Shown one piece after another: positions 8,203 to 16,451 of a stretch of DNA of 64,000 bases. Every line of letters begins with the position of its first letter. Position 1 is the stretch's first letter. The notes below the pieces were generated by a model. The model did no database searches. It had not been told where the DNA came from and saw only the letters and a program-made list of their open reading frames with translations. The position numbers and the translations under genes are program-made. Source of the DNA: Paenibacillus rubinfantis (GTDB lineage Bacteria > Bacillota > Bacilli > Paenibacillales > Paenibacillaceae). The stretch lies in the NCBI RefSeq assembly GCF_001486505.1, contig NZ_LN909066.1, positions 724,452-788,451 on the forward strand. The letters are read 5' to 3'.

Positions 8203-8823
8203 ATGAGCTACCATTTTCCTGCTTACCTGTACCGCCTGCGTTCCATCCATCGCTGGAGCTTGATGCGCAGCACCGCCGCCGACAGCGTGGCCGAGCACTC
8301 GTTCCATGTCGCGTTGTTAGCCCATCTGCTGTGCGAAATTGGAAACGCCCATTTCGGGCGCCGGTTGAAGGCGGAACGCGCCGCGACATTTGCGTTGTTC
8401 CATGACGCTACGGAGGTGTTCACCGGTGACATCCCCACGCCGGTCAAACATCATAATCCCCGGCTTTTGTCCAGCTTCCGCGAAATGGAGACGATCGCTG
8501 CGGAGCGCTTGCTCTCCATGGTTCCACCGGAGCTCCAGCAGGTGTATGCCCCGCTGCTCTCTCCCGGTCAAACGGCGGATTCGCCCGACGATACCGAATT
8601 GCTTGTATATGTCAAAGCTGCGGACAGTCTGGACGCTTATTTGAAATGCGCCTGGGAGCTCACCGCCGGAAATCGGGAATTTGCCGTTGCGAAGACGCAG
8701 CTTCTGGATAAACTCCAGCGGCTACAACTCCCCGAAGTCGACTATTTCCTGGAACACCTGGCGCCGAGCTTTGAAATGACGCTGGATGAGTTGTCCTTTT
8801 CAGAGGGGCAAGAGAAAGAATAG
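8203..8823 (+). CDS. HD-domain 5'-deoxynucleotidase, YfbR-like
   Basis: A 206-residue HD-superfamily phosphohydrolase. The metal site is visible as H of EHSFHVA, the HD pair in ALFHDATEVFTGDIPTPVK and a distal aspartate in VKAADSLDAY. The pattern matches YfbR, which removes phosphate from deoxynucleoside monophosphates. ATG 8203 starts at MSYHFPAY, behind a modest GAGG site; an upstream in-frame ATG (8152) has no ribosome site. The gene is divergent from fumarase and followed by a terminator. Confidence 0.85.
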   Translation: MSYHFPAYLYRLRSIHRWSLMRSTAADSVAEHSFHVALLAHLLCEIGNAHFGRRLKAERAATFALFHDATEVFTGDIPTPVKHHNPRLLSSFREMETIAAERLLSMVPPELQQVYAPLLSPGQTADSPDDTELLVYVKAADSLDAYLKCAWELTAGNREFAVAKTQLLDKLQRLQLPEVDYFLEHLAPSFEMTLDELSFSEGQEKE

Positions 8824-8846
8824 AGAACATCTGGAGGAAAAAGAAA

Positions 8847-8886
8847 CCCCCAAGCCGTTCGGCACCGCTGCCGATAAGCTTGGGGA
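8847..8886. terminator. Bidirectional terminator between yfbR-like gene and SDR
   Basis: Stem CCCCAAGC (8848-8855) with GCTTGGGG (8878-8885), and an inner CGGC/GCCG pair. It is placed between two convergent genes. The T-tracts are modest on both sides. Confidence 0.6.
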
Positions 8887-8931
8887 TTTCTGTTGATTCT
8901 CTGAATTACATACAGCCTGCCCACAGCCTTG

Positions 8932-9849
8932 CTAGCCGTTCACGATCTCCCCACCGTTGATATGCAAGACCTGACCGCTCATATACGAGGAATCGTCCGA
9001 AGCCAGGAATACATAGGCCGGAGCCAGCTCCTCCGGTTGGCCGGGCCGCTGCATCGGCGTGGTTCCTCCAAACTCGGACACCTGCTTCTCATTAAAGGTT
9101 GACGGGATCAACGGGGTCCATATCGGGCCTGGTGCCACCGCATTTACCCGGATGCCTTTGCTCCCGACGATGTTCATTGACAATGCCCGTGTGAAGCTAA
9201 CGATCGCGCCTTTTGTTGCCGAGTAATCGATGAGCTGCGGGTTGCCTTTATAGGCCGTCACCGAGGCCGTATTAATGATCGCACTGCCTTGACGCAAATG
9301 CGGCATCGCTGCCTTGGTTAAATAGAACATGGCGAAAATGTTTGTCCGGAACGTCTTCTCCAGCTGTGCCGCCGTTATGGCCGTAATATCGGGCTGCGGA
9401 TGTTGCTCAGCCGCGTTGTTGACCAGGATGTCCAGGTGTCCTAGCTCCTGCACCGTTTGCTGCACGGCCTGCTCGGCGAAGGCCTCGTCGCCGATATCGC
9501 CGGCAATCAGGAGGCAGCGGCGCCCTTCCTGCTCGACTTCCTTCCGGGTTACGCCCGCATCCTCGTGCTCGTTCAAATAGACGATCGCCACATCGGCACC
9601 CTCTTTAGCGTAAGCTACGGCGACGGCCCGTCCAATGCCGCTGTCCCCGCCGGTGATCAGCGCCACTTTGCCCGTCAGCTTGCCCGCAGCCTTATAATCT
9701 CCTTCATAGACCGGGCGCGGGTGCATCTCCGCTTCCACACCGGGCTGATGATTCTGGTGCTGGGGCGGTAAAGTCTGCTTCGCTTGTCCGTTTCCTGCCA
9801 CTTCTGCATCCTCCTTCGGGTTCTCGGTATCTAGGTGCGAAGTACCCAT
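8932..9849 (-). CDS. SDR-family NAD(P)-dependent oxidoreductase (YhdF/YghA-like)
   Basis: A 305-residue short-chain dehydrogenase with a long polar N-terminal extension (about 1-55). The Rossmann motif TGGDSGIGRA lies near residue 65, NNAAEQ near 145, the catalytic serine in NTASVTAYKG and the YxxxK pair in YSATKGA. The C-terminus ends in YMSGQVLHINGGEIVNG, typical of the classical SDR group that includes stress-associated YhdF, YdaD and YghA. The substrate cannot be read from the sequence. ATG 9849 follows GGAAGG. Confidence 0.9.
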   Translation of the reverse strand: MGTSHLDTENPKEDAEVAGNGQAKQTLPPQHQNHQPGVEAEMHPRPVYEGDYKAAGKLTGKVALITGGDSGIGRAVAVAYAKEGADVAIVYLNEHEDAGVTRKEVEQEGRRCLLIAGDIGDEAFAEQAVQQTVQELGHLDILVNNAAEQHPQPDITAITAAQLEKTFRTNIFAMFYLTKAAMPHLRQGSAIINTASVTAYKGNPQLIDYSATKGAIVSFTRALSMNIVGSKGIRVNAVAPGPIWTPLIPSTFNEKQVSEFGGTTPMQRPGQPEELAPAYVFLASDDSSYMSGQVLHINGGEIVNG

Positions 9850-9897
9850 CGCTACCTTCCCTATTAGGATGGCCCGGCGGCTCCGGCTTATCCCTGC

Positions 9898-10782
9898 TTA
9901 TTTCCAATGAACTCCGAATCGCTCGACGAACCATTTCTCGTCACACTTACGAAGAGAGAGATTTTTCTCCCTTCGTTCCATCGTCCGTTCCCTTAACAGA
10001 GCCTCGTCCAACAGCTCACCTTCAAACGTCTGACGCACCAGTTCCCGGCTGGCCGAAATCAGTTCATCGCCAAAATGCAAATAGGCAAGGGTCATTAAAT
10101 CGTTCCCCCACTGCTCCCCACTGTTGTCATAGGGGAAATTTTGCCGAAATACTTGAGTTAACGTCACTTCCGGAACGTAGCGGCAGACCCCGCCCTGAAG
10201 CCATAACCTCATGGAAAATTCCGCGGTCTCCAGCTCTTTGCCGATAAAACCGTCCTCCATCCCCCCCATTTCCCGAAACTTCTCGCGTCGGACGGCAAGA
10301 CATTCCCAGGACAACCAAGGGATCTCCTGCAGGTCTGCATTCCGGATCGGGTACCCGCGCACCGCCCCCATGATTCCTCCAATTTCCTTCCCTTTCGGAG
10401 CGGAGGAACGCTCACTCTTCTCAAACGCAGGCGACACCGCGTCCGCTTGTCCCAACATCAACGGCTCCAACAACCGTTCCATCCATTCGTCATCATAATA
10501 TAAATGAGATCCGCAAAAGATCAGATAATCTCCTTCGGCATGAGCAGCCCCCATATTGCGGGCCGAAATTCCCGGCTCTCCCTTGATTCGTTTAAACGGC
10601 CGATCAAACCGGTAACCCATCAAAAAATCACAGCACCCGTCGACCGAACCTTCGTCGACGATAATAACTTCATAAGGAAGCGTCGTATGCGACACTTTCA
10701 AAGATTCCATCGTGGTGTACAGGTCAATTCCGTTGTTCTTGACCGTAATAATGATTGAAACTGAACTAGATTCGGAAGACAT
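9898..10782 (-). CDS. Family 2-like glycosyltransferase
   Basis: A 294-residue GT-A fold protein that starts with SIIITVKNNGIDL and VIIVDEGSVDG, the nucleotide-sugar binding strands of GT2 enzymes. It continues with ARNMGAAHAEGDYLIFCGSHLYYDDEW, in which CGSH stands where a DXD metal motif is usual. A later FIGKELETAEFSMRLW resembles the ED/QXXRW-like acceptor region. No membrane segment is seen. Donor and acceptor are unknown. ATG 10782 is preceded by AAGGAG. It is a single gene divergent from the XRE regulator. The unusual DXD region leaves some doubt about catalytic competence. Confidence 0.8.
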   Translation of the reverse strand: MSSESSSVSIIITVKNNGIDLYTTMESLKVSHTTLPYEVIIVDEGSVDGCCDFLMGYRFDRPFKRIKGEPGISARNMGAAHAEGDYLIFCGSHLYYDDEWMERLLEPLMLGQADAVSPAFEKSERSSAPKGKEIGGIMGAVRGYPIRNADLQEIPWLSWECLAVRREKFREMGGMEDGFIGKELETAEFSMRLWLQGGVCRYVPEVTLTQVFRQNFPYDNSGEQWGNDLMTLAYLHFGDELISASRELVRQTFEGELLDEALLRERTMERREKNLSLRKCDEKWFVERFGVHWK

Positions 10783-10945
10783 ACATGATCTCCTTAATTT
10801 TGGTTAGAATAAGTAATTGAACCATTTCAGTAAATCCCATGATTCCATAATAACCCAATTCGTACTTTCAGTAAATACAAACAAAACCTGTAGTTTATTA
10901 TCTTTCCTCCGGCTTCTCACTAAGGTTAAATACAGGAGGGGTGTT

Positions 10946-11290
10946 ATGGATTACGAGGCATTGGGGAAAAGGCTGCGTCAAGAACGGCATAAAATGCACT
11001 TGACCCAGGAAAAACTCGCCGAACGCATCGAAGTTTCGGACGCATACATAGGGCAAATCGAACGGGGAGAGCGAAGCTTGTCCCTGGAAACACTCATCAA
11101 ACTGGCGAATCAATTAGGTGTTACCGTTGATTATTTGCTCCATGATTCAATTGAGATCAGCGATGACCATTTTATGGACCAGATTCAACAGATCGTTATG
11201 AACCGGTCGCCGAAAGAGAAACAGCTGGCGCTCGATATTTTGAAATTAATGTTCACTCATTTGGACGAATTAAAAAAAGAGAATCCTTAA
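10946..11290 (+). CDS. XRE-family transcriptional regulator
   Basis: A 114-residue protein with an N-terminal helix-turn-helix (about 5-60: LGKRLRQERHKMHLTQEKLA, VSDAYIGQIERGER, LETLIKLANQLGVTVDYLL) and a short helical tail likely used for dimerisation. The target genes are unknown; the divergent glycosyltransferase is one candidate. ATG 10946 follows AGGAGGGG at good spacing. A longer in-frame extension upstream lacks a ribosome site and was not used. Confidence 0.92.
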   Translation: MDYEALGKRLRQERHKMHLTQEKLAERIEVSDAYIGQIERGERSLSLETLIKLANQLGVTVDYLLHDSIEISDDHFMDQIQQIVMNRSPKEKQLALDILKLMFTHLDELKKENP

Positions 11291-11331
11291 TAGTAAAGTG
11301 GCTTACGCCGAAATGAATGCGCAGCAACAAA

Positions 11332-11367
11332 AAAAGACCTGCCGGCTTTTTCGCCGGCAGGTCTTTT
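11332..11367. terminator. Strong bidirectional terminator
   Basis: A perfect 15-bp stem (11332-11346 with 11353-11367) with flanking A and T runs, between the convergent XRE gene and membrane protein gene. Confidence 0.9.
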
Positions 11368-11384
11368 GGGTTTCTTCTAAGGAA

Positions 11385-11816
11385 TTAAATAATGGTACTG
11401 AACACCATAAAGAAGGAGATCAGCAACACCGTCACGGATAACAGCGCACTTAACGTACGCAGCTTCCCTTCCTCCGCGGTTACGGTCTTATTCTGACGAA
11501 TCCCCTCCAGCGCCAAGCGCAGCGGCTTCGCCATGATCCCGCTAAACGCGCCGATCGCCAAAAACAAGATGACAATCACGATCATCCAAGCTACGGAATA
11601 ATCGCCTTGGCCAATCAAATAGCCGCCCGTCAACAGTTGGAGGATCAACCCGACCTGTGCGTATCGGTTCAAAGTATGCACAGCGGATACCGTTCCTTCC
11701 TGAGCTGCCAACGACAACTTCCCGATTCGACCGAGCACAAACGGCAGGACCAGGTAAAAGCCCAGTGCCAACGCGCCGATGATATGTAGGAATAACATGA
11801 CTTGATACATTAACAT
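11385..11816 (-). CDS. Small four-helix membrane protein of unknown function
   Basis: A 143-residue protein with four hydrophobic segments (about 5-27, 50-70, 75-95 and 120-141). The conserved-looking LHIIGALALGFYL and LNRYAQVGLILQLLTGGYL are reminiscent of small DUF2269-like or heme-associated membrane proteins, but I do not recognise it with certainty. The start at ATG 11816 follows GGAAAGGGCGG. Confidence 0.75.
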   Translation of the reverse strand: MLMYQVMLFLHIIGALALGFYLVLPFVLGRIGKLSLAAQEGTVSAVHTLNRYAQVGLILQLLTGGYLIGQGDYSVAWMIVIVILFLAIGAFSGIMAKPLRLALEGIRQNKTVTAEEGKLRTLSALLSVTVLLISFFMVFSTII

Positions 11817-11912
11817 AACCGCCCTTTCCGCGTCAATTACATATATTATAATCTATTATAACTTTGGATGGAAATAAAAGAAACGTCTGACGGGGCGGAC
11901 TGGGGATTCGAA

Positions 11913-12828
11913 GATAAGGAATGGGGGCAACGCGGTGAAATGTTCCTACGATCGCTGTTGTTCGCAGGTTTCCTGATTCGATAACTTCAGATGAGGTCGA
12001 AACCCGCTCACAAAGGCGAACGCTCCGCTTCTTCGGAATCATTTCCCGCTTTTGCCCTGCTCCTTATCATATAGAAGCCTCAGGGCCCGCCCCTTCAGAC
12101 TCAGGGCGGGCAGGAAAACCCTTGATAAGGAATGGGGGCAACGCGGCGAAATGTTCCTACGATCGCTGTTGTTCGCAGGTTTCCTGATTCAGTAATTTCA
12201 GATGAGGTTGAAACCCGCTCACAAAGGCGAACGCTCCGCTTCTTCGGAATCATTTCCCGCTTTTGCCCTGCTCCTTATCATATAGAAGCCTCAGGGCCCG
12301 CCCCTTCAGACTCAGGGCGGGCAGGAAAACCCTTGATAAGGAATGGGGGCAACGCGGCGAAATGTTCCTACGATCGCTGTTGTTCGCAGGTTTCCTGATT
12401 CAGTAATTTCAGATGAGGTTGAAACCCGCTCACAAAGGCGAACGCTCCGCTTCTTCGGAATCATTTCCCGCTTTTGCCCTGCTCCTTATCATATAGAAGC
12501 CTCAGGGCCCGCCCCTTCAGACTCAGGGCGGGCAGGAAAACCCTTGATAAGGAATGGGGGCAACGCGGTGAAATGTTCCTACGATCGCTGTTGTTCGCAG
12601 GTTTCCTGATTCGGTAATTTCAGATGAGGTTGAAACCCGCTCACAAAGGCGAACGCTCCGCTTCTTCGGAATCATTTCCCGCTTTTGCCCTGCTCCTTAT
12701 CATTTAGAAGCCCTAAAGCCCGCCCCTTCAGACTCAGGGCGGGCAGGAAAACCCTTGATAAGGAATGGGGGCAACGCGGTGAAATGTTCCTACGATCGCT
12801 GTTGCTCGCAGGTTTCCTGATCCGGTAA
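11913..12828. repeat. 211-bp tandem repeat array, about 4.3 copies
   Basis: Units begin GATAAGGAATGGGGGCAACG at 11913, 12124, 12335, 12546 and 12757, an exact 211-bp pitch; the last copy is cut after about 72 bp. Units 2 and 3 appear identical. Units 1 and 4 differ at a few bases and copy 5 is the most diverged. Each full unit holds an 8-bp GC-rich hairpin (GCCCGCCC/GGGCGGGC) and an inverted GATAAGGA/TCCTTATC pair. The unit length is not a multiple of three, so the short open frames inside are not credible genes. The array ends directly at the stop codon of the MFS gene. Confidence 0.95.
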
Positions 12829-14022
12829 CTACGTTTTGTTCTGAGATTGCGGGATTTTTTTCGCTGCTGGATCTTTCCACATCATCGCAATGACGAGGCC
12901 CACAACAATGAAAACCGTACTGAAATAAAACGGGTAATTAATATCGATATCAAACATGATTCCGCCGATAATTGGCCCAAATACATTTGCCAGCGAGGTG
13001 AAAAACGAATTCATTCCACCAACGAAACCTTGATCATTCCCTGCAATACGCGAGAGATACGTCGTCACTGCGGGACGAATTAAGTCAAAGCCAATAAATA
13101 CGGTGAACGTGACGAGCATAATCATCCAATACGAATTCACAACGGTTAATGCCATCACCAATACCGCCGAGAAAATCAAACTAAAGCGCACCAATTTAAT
13201 TTCTCCAAACCGCTTCATTAGACGATCAAAGAGGAGAACCTGACAAATGGCCCCGGCAATCGCCCCACCCGTAATCGCAATAGCGATGTCCCCCGGAGTA
13301 AAGGCATACTTATGGTCAACGAATAACGAGAAGAAGGACTCGAAAGCCGCTAAACCGAAGGATGCAACAAATATGACGATAAACGCAATCAAAAAACTCG
13401 GTACTAAAATTTTGGCTAAGCTGTTTTTCGCTGCTGTTCCTAGTTCTACCTCCGGTTCTTCTTTACGCCCTGGTTCCTTTAACAGGATTTGCGATAAAAG
13501 CGCTGCGACAAAACCGAGTACTCCAGCTGCAAAAAAAGGAACACGTATCCCAACATCCGCTAAAAAGCCGCCGATCCCCGGTCCAATAATGAAGCCCGTA
13601 CTAATCGCTGCGGACATGTAGCCGAGTGCTTTCGGCCGATAATCAAGCGTCGTAATATCGACGATAAACGCGGTTACGGCCGGCATAATGAAGGCGGCAC
13701 TTAGTCCGCCTAAAATACGGGAGATAAACAATACATCGATGGTTTTACCCAACCCAAACAAAAATTCGGAACCGCCAAATATGATTAATCCAAGAACGAT
13801 CATGATTTTTCGACCAAAACGGTCAGCGGCTTTCCCTGCAAACGGAGAAACGACTAATTGGGTTAATGCAAACGATGCTGTTAAATAACCGACAACCTTT
13901 CCGCTAATCGATAACTCATTCATTAACGTTGGGAGCACCGGAATGACGATGCCAATCCCCAAAAACGCAATAAATAAGTTCATAAGTAACAAGCTAAGCG
14001 TAACTTTTTGCTTCTTTTCCAC
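12829..14022 (-). CDS. MFS multidrug efflux transporter, Bmr/Blt/NorA type
   Basis: A 397-residue, 12-helix major facilitator. Motif A is GKAADRFGRK near residue 62, and the antiporter motif C is GFIIGPGIGG near 142. The sequence resembles the drug/proton antiporters Bmr, Blt and NorA, which expel cationic dyes and fluoroquinolones; the actual substrates are not deducible. Codon usage is clearly more AT-rich than in neighbouring genes. It lies 80 bases after a MerR-type regulator with a perfect MerR operator between them, so it should be drug-inducible. The stop codon touches the 211-bp array. Confidence 0.92.
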   Translation of the reverse strand: MEKKQKVTLSLLLMNLFIAFLGIGIVIPVLPTLMNELSISGKVVGYLTASFALTQLVVSPFAGKAADRFGRKIMIVLGLIIFGGSEFLFGLGKTIDVLFISRILGGLSAAFIMPAVTAFIVDITTLDYRPKALGYMSAAISTGFIIGPGIGGFLADVGIRVPFFAAGVLGFVAALLSQILLKEPGRKEEPEVELGTAAKNSLAKILVPSFLIAFIVIFVASFGLAAFESFFSLFVDHKYAFTPGDIAIAITGGAIAGAICQVLLFDRLMKRFGEIKLVRFSLIFSAVLVMALTVVNSYWMIMLVTFTVFIGFDLIRPAVTTYLSRIAGNDQGFVGGMNSFFTSLANVFGPIIGGIMFDIDINYPFYFSTVFIVVGLVIAMMWKDPAAKKIPQSQNKT

Positions 14023-14061
14023 GTTGAAAACCTCTACTTCCTTGATTTACGTCTACAACCT

Positions 14062-14092
14062 AGAATAAACCCTACAGTTACTGTAGGGTCAA
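14062..14092 (-). promoter_or_regulatory. MerR-type promoter/operator of the MFS gene
   Basis: The -35 TTGACC (14092-14087) and -10 TATTCT (14067-14062) are separated by 19 bases, the over-long spacing typical of MerR-activated promoters. The spacer is filled by a perfect 21-bp palindrome (14069-14089) with arms ACCCTACAGT/ACTGTAGGGT. The adjacent MerR protein should twist this site to activate the efflux gene when it binds ligand. Confidence 0.92.
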
Positions 14093-14102
14093 GTTCGATC
14101 TC

Positions 14103-14924
14103 TTACTTTATTTTTACTTTTAGCTCAACTACGAATTCGGTTGGTTCTGTTGGTGAATAATTCATAGGCATAAAGACCTCATATACAGGTGAGTGCGGTT
14201 CTTGAACCGCAGCGTACAGCTTTTTATAAGCTTTAAAATAGGTTTCATTGTTTTCGAACAAAAATGCTATATTCGCATACTTCCCACCCGGCATTTCGAG
14301 AATTTGTTCGTCTTCATGTATGAGTTCCACATAACGCTCTGTCAATAAAGGTGTAAACAAATAATCATAAAATATTTGCTTGAATGTCTCATAGTCTTTC
14401 ATCTCATAAATGGCACCATATTTACTAATGATTGTACCTTCACGCTCAACCATTTTTGTAAATGTACTAAAAGTTTCGCCGGTTATATTGTCTACGTTTA
14501 AATCAACGGTTTTCAGGGCGATCAAACGCTGTGAAGTCATCTCTGTTTCATAAACCTCATTGTATTTTGGAATGTTCATTTTTTCAGTGATGAGCTCTTT
14601 GGTTTTTAAAAGCGCCTGTTGTACCTCAAGCATGCGTTGTACTTTCTGTTCAACCCTTTGTTCTTGATCGGATAAAAATTCGAGGAGCTGCGTAGGCGTC
14701 AACGACTGTGCGTATTTAATACTTTCAAGCGGAGTGCCAATATACTTTAACGATTTGATTAAATCCAGTTGATAGATTTGCGTTTCACTATAATAGCGAT
14801 AATGGGTTAGCGGATCGACATATGCCGGCTTAAATAGGTCGATTTGATCATAATAATGCAAGGTCCGAATTGGCAAATTGACGATTCTTGATATTTCACT
14901 TATAGTTAAATAATTTTTCTTCAT
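14103..14924 (-). CDS. MerR-family drug-sensing activator, BmrR/BltR-like
   Basis: A 273-residue protein with a MerR winged helix (about 6-75: LTISEISRIVNLPIRTLHYY, PLTHYRYYSETQIYQL), a coiled-coil dimer helix (about 78-120) and a C-terminal effector-binding domain resembling GyrI/BmrR (about 130-273, with MPGGKYANIAF and PVYEVFMPMNY). BmrR-like activators bind lipophilic cations. It is transcribed before the MFS gene and shares that gene's AT-rich composition, so the two probably arrived together. ATG 14924 has GTGGGGT upstream. Confidence 0.92.
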   Translation of the reverse strand: MKKNYLTISEISRIVNLPIRTLHYYDQIDLFKPAYVDPLTHYRYYSETQIYQLDLIKSLKYIGTPLESIKYAQSLTPTQLLEFLSDQEQRVEQKVQRMLEVQQALLKTKELITEKMNIPKYNEVYETEMTSQRLIALKTVDLNVDNITGETFSTFTKMVEREGTIISKYGAIYEMKDYETFKQIFYDYLFTPLLTERYVELIHEDEQILEMPGGKYANIAFLFENNETYFKAYKKLYAAVQEPHSPVYEVFMPMNYSPTEPTEFVVELKVKIK

Positions 14925-14979
14925 GCAGTGACCCCACTTGCCTCCGTTATCTCAACTTTATTATTAGCATACATCTAGA

Positions 14980-15012
14980 AAAAAAGCCCTCCCAACATGC
15001 GCCGGGAGGGCA
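14980..15012 (-). terminator. Terminator after icd
   Basis: Stem GCCCTCCC (14986-14993) with GGGAGGGC (15004-15011) is followed on the minus strand by seven Ts. It ends the citZ-icd transcript, so no mdh gene is co-transcribed. Confidence 0.88.
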
Positions 15013-15069
15013 AATCTAAACGGAGTGTGTTTCTAAAGGATGCCGGTCGACGAGCACCGGCTCGGAACT

Positions 15070-16365
15070 CTACATATTATTGATGACATGGTCCGCGAAC
15101 TCGGAGCATTTCACTTCCGTAGCGCCTTCCATCAAACGAGCGAAGTCGTAAGTGACCGTTTTCTTGTTAATCGAGCTCTCCAAACCTTTATAGATCAGGT
15201 CCGCCGCTTCTTGCCAGCCCAGATGCTCCAGCATCATAACACCGGACAAGATCACGGAACCCGGGTTGACTACGTCGAGGTCAGCGTATTTCGGCGCTGT
15301 ACCATGCGTTGCTTCGAAAATAGCATGCCCGGTCACATAGTTGATGTTAGCACCCGGCGCAATGCCGATGCCGCCAACTTGCGCGGCCAAGGCGTCGGAC
15401 AAGTAGTCACCGTTCAGGTTCAACGTCGCGATGACATCGAAGTCCGTCGGCCGCGTCAATACTTGCTGCAGCGCAATATCGGCAATCGCATCCTTGATGA
15501 TGATTTTGCCTTCGGCTTCCGCCGCTTTTTGCGCTTGGTTCGCTGCGTCTGCGCCGGATGCTTCCTTGATCCGGTCGTATTCGGCCCAAGTGAATACCTT
15601 ATCGCCGAATTCCGCTTCTGCTACCTCATAACCCCAGTTCTTAAACGCACCTTCGGTAAATTTCATGATGTTACCTTTGTGCACAAGTGTCACGCTCTTG
15701 CGACCGTGTTTGATTGCATATTCTACCGCTGCGCGGACGAGGCGCTTCGATCCCTCTTCCGAAACCGGCTTGATGCCGATACCGGACGTTTCTGGGAAGC
15801 GGATTTTCTTCACGCCCATTTCGTTTTGCAGGAAGGCCAGCACTTTCTTCACTTCTTCGGAGCCTTCCTTATACTCGATGCCGGCATAAATATCCTCGGT
15901 GTTCTCCCGGAAAATCACCATATCCACGAGCTCCGGACGTTTCACCGGGGAAGGTACGCCTTGGAAATAACGGACCGGACGCAGGCAGACGTACAAGTCC
16001 AGCTCCTGGCGAAGCGCTACGTTCAACGAGCGGATCCCGCCGCCAATCGGCGTGGTCAAAGGTCCCTTAATAGCCACAATATATTCGCGGATCGCCGTCA
16101 GCGTGTCCGCTGGCAACCACTCCCCGTATGTATTGAAGGCCTTCTCGCCGGCGAACACTTCGTACCAAGCGATTTTTTTCTCTCCGCCGTAGGCTTTCTC
16201 CACGGCGGCGTCCAATACGCGTTTCGAAGCTTTCCAAATATCGCGGCCAGTACCGTCGCCCTCAATAAAAGGAATGACAGGGTGATTAGGCACCTGAAGC
16301 TTCCCGTCCTGAATCGTAATTTTCTCACCTTCAGTAGGAAGATCGAACTTTTCCAGTTTCAACAT
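15070..16365 (-). CDS. icd: NADP-dependent isocitrate dehydrogenase
   Basis: A 431-residue enzyme of the Icd family that converts isocitrate to 2-oxoglutarate. Visible motifs include IEGDGTGRDIW near the N-terminus, GPLTTPIGGGIRSLNVALRQ with the substrate-binding serine, LRPVRYFQGVPSPVKRPE, FRENTEDIYAG and the NADP-contacting EATHGTAPKYAD. ATG 16365 follows AAGGAGG. It is downstream of citrate synthase in the same direction and followed by its own terminator. Confidence 0.97.
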   Translation of the reverse strand: MLKLEKFDLPTEGEKITIQDGKLQVPNHPVIPFIEGDGTGRDIWKASKRVLDAAVEKAYGGEKKIAWYEVFAGEKAFNTYGEWLPADTLTAIREYIVAIKGPLTTPIGGGIRSLNVALRQELDLYVCLRPVRYFQGVPSPVKRPELVDMVIFRENTEDIYAGIEYKEGSEEVKKVLAFLQNEMGVKKIRFPETSGIGIKPVSEEGSKRLVRAAVEYAIKHGRKSVTLVHKGNIMKFTEGAFKNWGYEVAEAEFGDKVFTWAEYDRIKEASGADAANQAQKAAEAEGKIIIKDAIADIALQQVLTRPTDFDVIATLNLNGDYLSDALAAQVGGIGIAPGANINYVTGHAIFEATHGTAPKYADLDVVNPGSVILSGVMMLEHLGWQEAADLIYKGLESSINKKTVTYDFARLMEGATEVKCSEFADHVINNM

Positions 16366-16451
16366 GTTTACGGTTTCCTCCTTCAGTCTGTTTGCTGCAT
16401 CTCACGGTCTCCATTTTACCACAATGTTCCTTGGAGCTCCCGTATGGCTGC

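Noticed and set aside
12132..12609. Two near-identical 88-codon open frames
   Set aside because: They lie inside units of the 211-bp array, overlap each other at the unit period and lack ribosome sites. Repeat-derived, not genes.
11913..12828. Integron attC array
   Set aside because: There is no integrase and no cassette genes, and the units are near-identical over their whole length, unlike attC-bounded cassettes.
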